A stretch of DNA of 64,000 nucleotides from Rallus limicola (lineage: Eukaryota; Chordata; Aves; Gruiformes; Rallidae): NCBI GenBank assembly GCA_022605955.1, contig JAKCOZ010000005.1, forward strand, positions 1,736,001 to 1,800,000, in the 5' to 3' direction. The notes below the pieces were generated by a model. The model did not search any database and was not told the origin of the DNA. It saw nothing but the letters and a program-made list of their open reading frames with translations. The translations under genes were made by a program, and so were the position numbers. Positions 60,801-64,000 of the stretch are shown here, piece after piece; positions within the stretch are counted from its first letter, which is position 1; every line of letters begins with the position of its first letter.

Positions 60801-63621
60801 GCAGTAGATCATGTAATTAAGACTGTCAGAAAAATCTGTTCCACATTGGATTGTGTAGAGACTCCTGCAATAACGGAATCGGTAAAAAAGCTAAAGAGGG
60901 CTGTAAATCTTCCAAGGACGAAAAATGCTGAGGTAAACATTCACACTAAATTGCCTTCTGAGGTATGCCTTTTAACACTGATAAATACTATTTCAGAATT
61001 TTTGGTAGTTGCAAATAGCAATGGTTTGGTCAGGACTGTCTTTTGGTGGGGTTTTGTTGTTTGTTTTTTTTTTAACTTTACCTGATATCTTTCATTTATT
61101 TTAACATCTCTTTGTTGCTAATGCAGTAATCACTTGTTCTTGGAATACTTTGCTATTCCAAATAGTGGCTTTTTTAAAACTAGTTTTAGAGTACTGTTTT
61201 TTGGTTTTGCAACTACAAGCTTGTGTTGCAGTAAATGCTACTAAATCTGACAGCTTATGCCCTCTAAAATCTATGTAGTTATGCTTAAAGGAGGAATTCA
61301 CATCCTGTATTTTCTGTGCAGTATTTACATGAATAACGATAGTATTTTCAAACCTTAATGGTTTTTGCTCCTGCATTCCTGAGCTTATGGACAAAAAAAA
61401 AATAAGTTTCTCAGATTTTGGTGATAAAACTGCCTTACAATGAGTAGTTCACTTGAGCAGAATTGGTCTAAAGTCAGGTCATTAAATGTAGAAATGAACA
61501 AATAAAAAAGCTAACTAATCTTCTAATGTTATTTCTGTTGTCTTGCTGCCGTATTAGAGCAGCAATTCATGTGCTGTTCTACTCACTTTTGGCTGCATCA
61601 ATTCAGTGATATACTGAGCAGAAGTCTTGCAAAATGTACAGAGCAAATAAATACCACAAGAACTAAAATTCTTGCAGGGAAATACAGAAGACAAATTAAG
61701 AAAACTTAGTGAAATAAAGTGTATCAAACGTCGAAGAGGTTTGCTTTTCAGTAGGCGAAAGCTGTAGAAATAATTAGATTGCTATCTAAAAATAACTTTC
61801 AAAAATGACACGACCTCACTAGAATTTGAAAAAGGTACTTTTCAGTTGACAAAATCCTGCAGTTATCTTGTGAAAACCACTGTTTAAGCCAGTGTGGATA
61901 AAGGAATCTAGGATTGCTGTGGAGATTGGAGCCAGTTGCATCTAAATCTTATGTAAGATGCTGGGTTTTTTGTGTTATGGTTTTTTTAAGTAGTTGTTTT
62001 GTGGTTGGAAGAAGTAGCCAAAAAGTAAAATTAAACAGGAGGTTGTCAAGTAGTAAATTACATGTATAGTGCTGTTTCAACAGTTTGGCATCCTGTCATC
62101 CGAAAGTACTTGGCCTGCTTGTCAAGTATGGGAGAAACATAGAGTAGTTTTTCTGAAAGAGTAAAAAGATGTGCTTTCCCCCCAGAGTGTCTGTAGGTGT
62201 GTTCTTTTTTTTTAAATTAAGAACATAGAGGGTTTGGTAGTTAAAATTTAATGTTGACGAGGTACTCAATACAGTAAAAGTGTAAGGACGGCTTTCTTCC
62301 TTCTGCAACAGCTGTAGCAAACTGCTTGCACTTTCTCTGAAGTATTAGGAAGTCAATGAAGTTTTGCCATTGAAATTGCAAACTTAGCCTTCATTAAGAG
62401 TTTTAGTTTTATTAAAAGTTGAATTTGGCACAACACCTTTCTTTATTATAAGGGATTAGCTTCTCATGACTCTTTTTTTGTCACATTTTGGCTTCAACAG
62501 TGTCCTTGTTGAGACTAGACATTGCTGAATGCAGTATCATGTTTAGACTTCCAGTTTAGCAGACATAGAAGGAAACACAGAAGATAGTACAGAGCGAGAA
62601 TACTTGCTGTTCTGTTTTCTCAGTTGTTTAGTGGTTTTTAGTCAGTAAATTTATAGTTAACTATGCCTACAAAAGATAATTTAACAAATGCCACAAACAA
62701 AACAGCTGTTCAGACTATTACTGGGTAATAGAGCTAGGGGCTTCTGTTTTCATCCATAGCAGCCTTCATAGAGTTTTATATCTACTCAGAGGTTACAGCA
62801 TCCTGAACAATATTGCACTGTACAGTAAGAGTTCATAAGGGGTGTCAAAATAGTTGTGGCTTAACAAAACCTGAGGTTTTCAACTTGGTGAACAGTTGCT
62901 GTGTGATACGGAAATTGTGGTGCTGTTGGGTAACCCCTGAAGAACTTTGAGTAAAACCAAATTACGGGCTGAATTAGAATATTTCATAGTTTATGTATGA
63001 GGTACTTAATAGCAATGAAAATTCATCCTGGTTTCCAGTACTGAAATTTGCTTTAACTTTACTGTGTAGGTATCCTTAAAATGTGGTGATGACACTAGCA
63101 AGAGCTCATCTGGTGAGTCCAGTTCTTCAATCTTATTGAAAAGCTGCTTTCAGGTGGCTGGTTTAGGAAGATGTGCATTAAAGATGTAATATAACTTAGG
63201 TTCACTGCAGTCTCAAAATCATCTGAAAGTGAGTATGGACCAGTTAACAAAAGCTGTTGAGGCCCTTCTGCGACTCCACATGAATTTGTGTAGCAGTTCT
63301 GTAGCACCTTCTCCAAAAGATGGTAAGAGCACTAAAGAAGCATGGACTGTCACAGAACATCTCCAGTTCACAATATTTGCTGCACATGGAATTTCTCCTG
63401 GTTGGGTATCAAAGTGAGTAACTTAGTAATTGTGAAATTCATTCTCTTACAGATTTTTGTATTGTTTTGTTTTAATTTGCTTTATTTTCCTTGTCCAGTT
63501 ACGAAAAATACTACTTGATTTGTTCTCTGACTCATAATGGAAAGGATCTGTTTAAACCTGTTCAGTCCAAGAAGGTTGGCACATATAAGAACTTCTTCTA
63601 CTTGATTAAATGGGATGAACT
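44795..63621 (+). CDS. PIK3C2A: Phosphatidylinositol-4-phosphate 3-kinase C2-alpha, N-terminal part
   Basis: Class II PI3-kinase making PI(3,4)P2 and PI3P at clathrin-coated pits, endosomes and the ciliary base. Coding exons: 44795-45883, 51792-51892, 53555-53712, 56657-56777, 57387-57498, 58086-58165, 58266-58329, 60789-60932, 63070-63112, 63200-63413, 63499-63621. They total 2249 bases (749 codons plus two bases), all in frame, with strong similarity to the human protein throughout. The N-terminal 360 residues are the disordered clathrin/adaptor-binding region, with FDWLDLDPL (275-283) and an AP2-ear-type DPW (311-313). The Ras-binding-like domain is about 428-520, and the C2 domain begins at about 690. 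The helical, kinase, PX and second C2 domains lie beyond the window (human is about 1686 residues). Main ATG context: A at -3, G at +4. Confidence 0.97.
45884..50784 (+). other. PIK3C2A: PIK3C2A intron after first coding exon, left part
   Basis: About 4.9 kb of AT-rich intron with no recognised repeat family, exon or RNA. Read-through from the first coding exon would add 22 codons before a stop at 45950-45952; nothing suggests this is used. Confidence 0.45.
50785..51272 (+). repeat. CR1 LINE 3' fragment in PIK3C2A intron
   Basis: It starts 'tctggatttattgtgtccag', passes through 'ccaaagagcccagcgcaggg' and 'gaacaggctgcccagagagg', and ends 'cccttccaactcctaatg'. It is about 490 bases and sense to the gene. 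It is the longest copy of the CR1 group that also appears at 20.9 and 30.7 kb. Confidence 0.9.
51792..51892 (+). CDS. PIK3C2A: PIK3C2A coding exon 2
   Basis: The acceptor GAGTTGCAG ends at 51791 and the donor AA|GTAAGA is at 51893. It encodes [20 protein letters not shown] followed by [13 protein letters not shown], aligned with human [20 protein letters not shown]. It leaves after two codon bases. Confidence 0.95.
52761..52781 (+). repeat. Uninterrupted C21 homopolymer in PIK3C2A intron
   Basis: Twenty-one consecutive C, preceded by 'acagacacca' and followed by 'aaacccc'. This is poly-G on the other strand. It is the most extreme homopolymer of C/G in the window; the true length may differ because such runs are read poorly. 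Confidence 0.9.
53555..53712 (+). CDS. PIK3C2A: PIK3C2A coding exon 3: start of Ras-binding-like domain
   Basis: The acceptor GCTTTCAG ends at 53554 and the donor G|GTATGT is at 53713. It encodes [20 protein letters not shown] and, further on, [20 protein letters not shown], the first strands of the PI3K Ras-binding domain. Confidence 0.96.
56657..56777 (+). CDS. PIK3C2A: PIK3C2A coding exon 4: Ras-binding-like domain
   Basis: The acceptor TTAAACAG ends at 56656 and the donor AA|GTAAGC is at 56778. It encodes [20 protein letters not shown] then [28 protein letters not shown] is the conserved end-strand motif of the PI3K Ras-binding domain. Confidence 0.97.
57387..57498 (+). CDS. PIK3C2A: PIK3C2A coding exon 5: end of Ras-binding-like domain
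   Basis: The acceptor TTTAACAG ends at 57386 and the donor ACA|GTACGT is at 57499, phase 0. It encodes [20 protein letters not shown] and then [20 protein letters not shown]17 run lies about 50 bases upstream in the intron. Confidence 0.96.
58086..58165 (+). CDS. PIK3C2A: PIK3C2A coding exon 6
   Basis: The acceptor TTATTGCAG ends at 58085 and the donor AG|GTACTG is at 58166. It encodes [20 protein letters not shown] followed by FREPII, matching the human EDDETPVDLNKHLYQIEKP segment. Confidence 0.95.
58266..58329 (+). CDS. PIK3C2A: PIK3C2A coding exon 7
   Basis: The acceptor TTCTTGCAG ends at 58265 and the donor GAG|GTAAGG is at 58330. It encodes [20 protein letters not shown] then E, aligned with human [20 protein letters not shown]. 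It lies only 100 bases from the previous exon. Confidence 0.95.
60789..60932 (+). CDS. PIK3C2A: PIK3C2A coding exon 8
   Basis: The acceptor CTTACTAG ends at 60788 and the donor GAG|GTAAAC is at 60933, phase 0. It encodes [20 protein letters not shown] then [20 protein letters not shown], nearly identical to human. The donor is slightly off consensus (GTAAAC). Confidence 0.96.
63070..63112 (+). CDS. PIK3C2A: PIK3C2A coding exon 9 (43 bases)
   Basis: The acceptor CTGTGTAG ends at 63069 and the donor G|GTGAGT is at 63113. It encodes [14 protein letters not shown], aligned with human VTSLFGGEDTSRSST. Too short for a simple ORF scan; recovered from homology and phase. The next intron is only 87 bases. 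Confidence 0.9.
63200..63413 (+). CDS. PIK3C2A: PIK3C2A coding exon 10: linker and start of C2 domain
   Basis: I chose the acceptor AACTTAG ending at 63199, because it alone keeps frame and restores G-S-L-x-x-x-N, as in human RGSLNPEN. The better-looking TTCACTGCAG 11 bases later breaks the frame. The exon encodes [16 protein letters not shown] and [20 protein letters not shown], the C2 start. The donor AA|GTGAGT is at 63414. Confidence 0.92.
63499..63621 (+). CDS. PIK3C2A: PIK3C2A coding exon 11: C2 domain, last in window
   Basis: The acceptor TTGTCCAG ends at 63498 and the donor CT|GTAAGT is at 63622. It encodes [20 protein letters not shown] then [20 protein letters not shown], near-identical to human C2. 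It ends two bases into a codon, so the gene continues to the right of the window. Confidence 0.97.
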
Positions 63622-64000
63622 GTAAGTAGTTTTAGCATGTTAAAATTCACTAGTATATCTTTGGTTTAGCTAGTACCTACCTAGTTAGCTGTGAATGACT
63701 GTATGCAGACAACTCTTGTTTCTGATGCCATTTGAAGTATTGAAAAAATGATGTGTGAAACTTAATGACCAACATCAGAAATATTTGCTATTTATTTTGA
63801 AAGTGGGAATGGAAATGCTGGAGAAGTGCCCTGTGCTAATGTGTTTGTAGCATACAATTTAAAGGAGCTGGGAAGACCATGGTATTTCTTGTAATGGGAA
63901 CTGCTTGTGTTGCTTAGAGAAGGACGAATAAAACTTGCTTATAAGCAGTGCTCAAATTATGTATATGAGAGGAAAAGCAACTAATTTTTTGCTAACATTA
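63622..64000 (+). other. PIK3C2A: PIK3C2A intron running off the window
   Basis: AT-rich intron following the exon that ends at 63621. The next exon, expected to continue the C2 domain, is not in the window. Confidence 0.7.

Noticed and set aside
63211..63413. PIK3C2A exon 10 beginning at 63211 after TTCACTGCAG
   Set aside because: It breaks the frame set by the previous exon and leads to an early TGA. The acceptor ending at 63199 keeps the frame and the G-S-L match.

Overview
The window is vertebrate nuclear DNA and almost certainly avian. It has GT-AG-spliced genes, many CR1 retroposon tails (the bird/reptile LINE), an avian-type retroviral LTR, and a secretin gene with the bird-style two-hormone layout. 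The species cannot be fixed from the sequence. Three protein-coding genes are supported, all on the + strand. I rebuilt their exons by hand from splice sites, reading frame and protein families.

Layout: (1) 1-3.1 kb holds the 3' part of SCT (secretin). Two 105-base exons encode a secretin-like peptide and secretin, followed by a C-terminal exon. The signal-peptide exon lies left of the window. (2) 4.86-18.52 kb holds a complete 14-exon CDHR5 (mucin-like protocadherin of the intestinal brush border), predicted at 706 residues. It has no Ser/Thr/Pro repeat region and has a long acidic tail. (3) 18.5-32.5 kb is gene-poor, with CR1 copies and one LTR of about 1.08 kb. (4) 32.6-33.6 kb is a CpG island that probably serves as the PIK3C2A promoter and non-coding first exon. 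(5) 44.8-63.6 kb holds the first 11 coding exons of PIK3C2A (class II PI3-kinase C2-alpha, 749 complete codons). They cover the clathrin/adaptor-binding N-terminus, the Ras-binding-like domain and the start of the C2 domain. The gene runs off the right edge.

SCT and CDHR5 are neighbours in mammals too, in the same relative orientation, and both act in the gut: SCT as an enteroendocrine hormone, CDHR5 as a microvillus adhesion molecule. PIK3C2A is a broadly expressed membrane-trafficking kinase. From what I remember of human 11p it lies far from SCT-CDHR5, so the CDHR5-PIK3C2A junction marks a rearrangement between lineages or an assembly join.

I found no CRISPR array, phage, bacterial feature or clearly new multi-gene system. 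The best leads are the divergent second hormone in SCT, the CDHR5 without a mucin domain, the three upstream ORFs in the predicted PIK3C2A leader, a weak acceptor beside a frame-breaking decoy in PIK3C2A, and the CDHR5-PIK3C2A junction.
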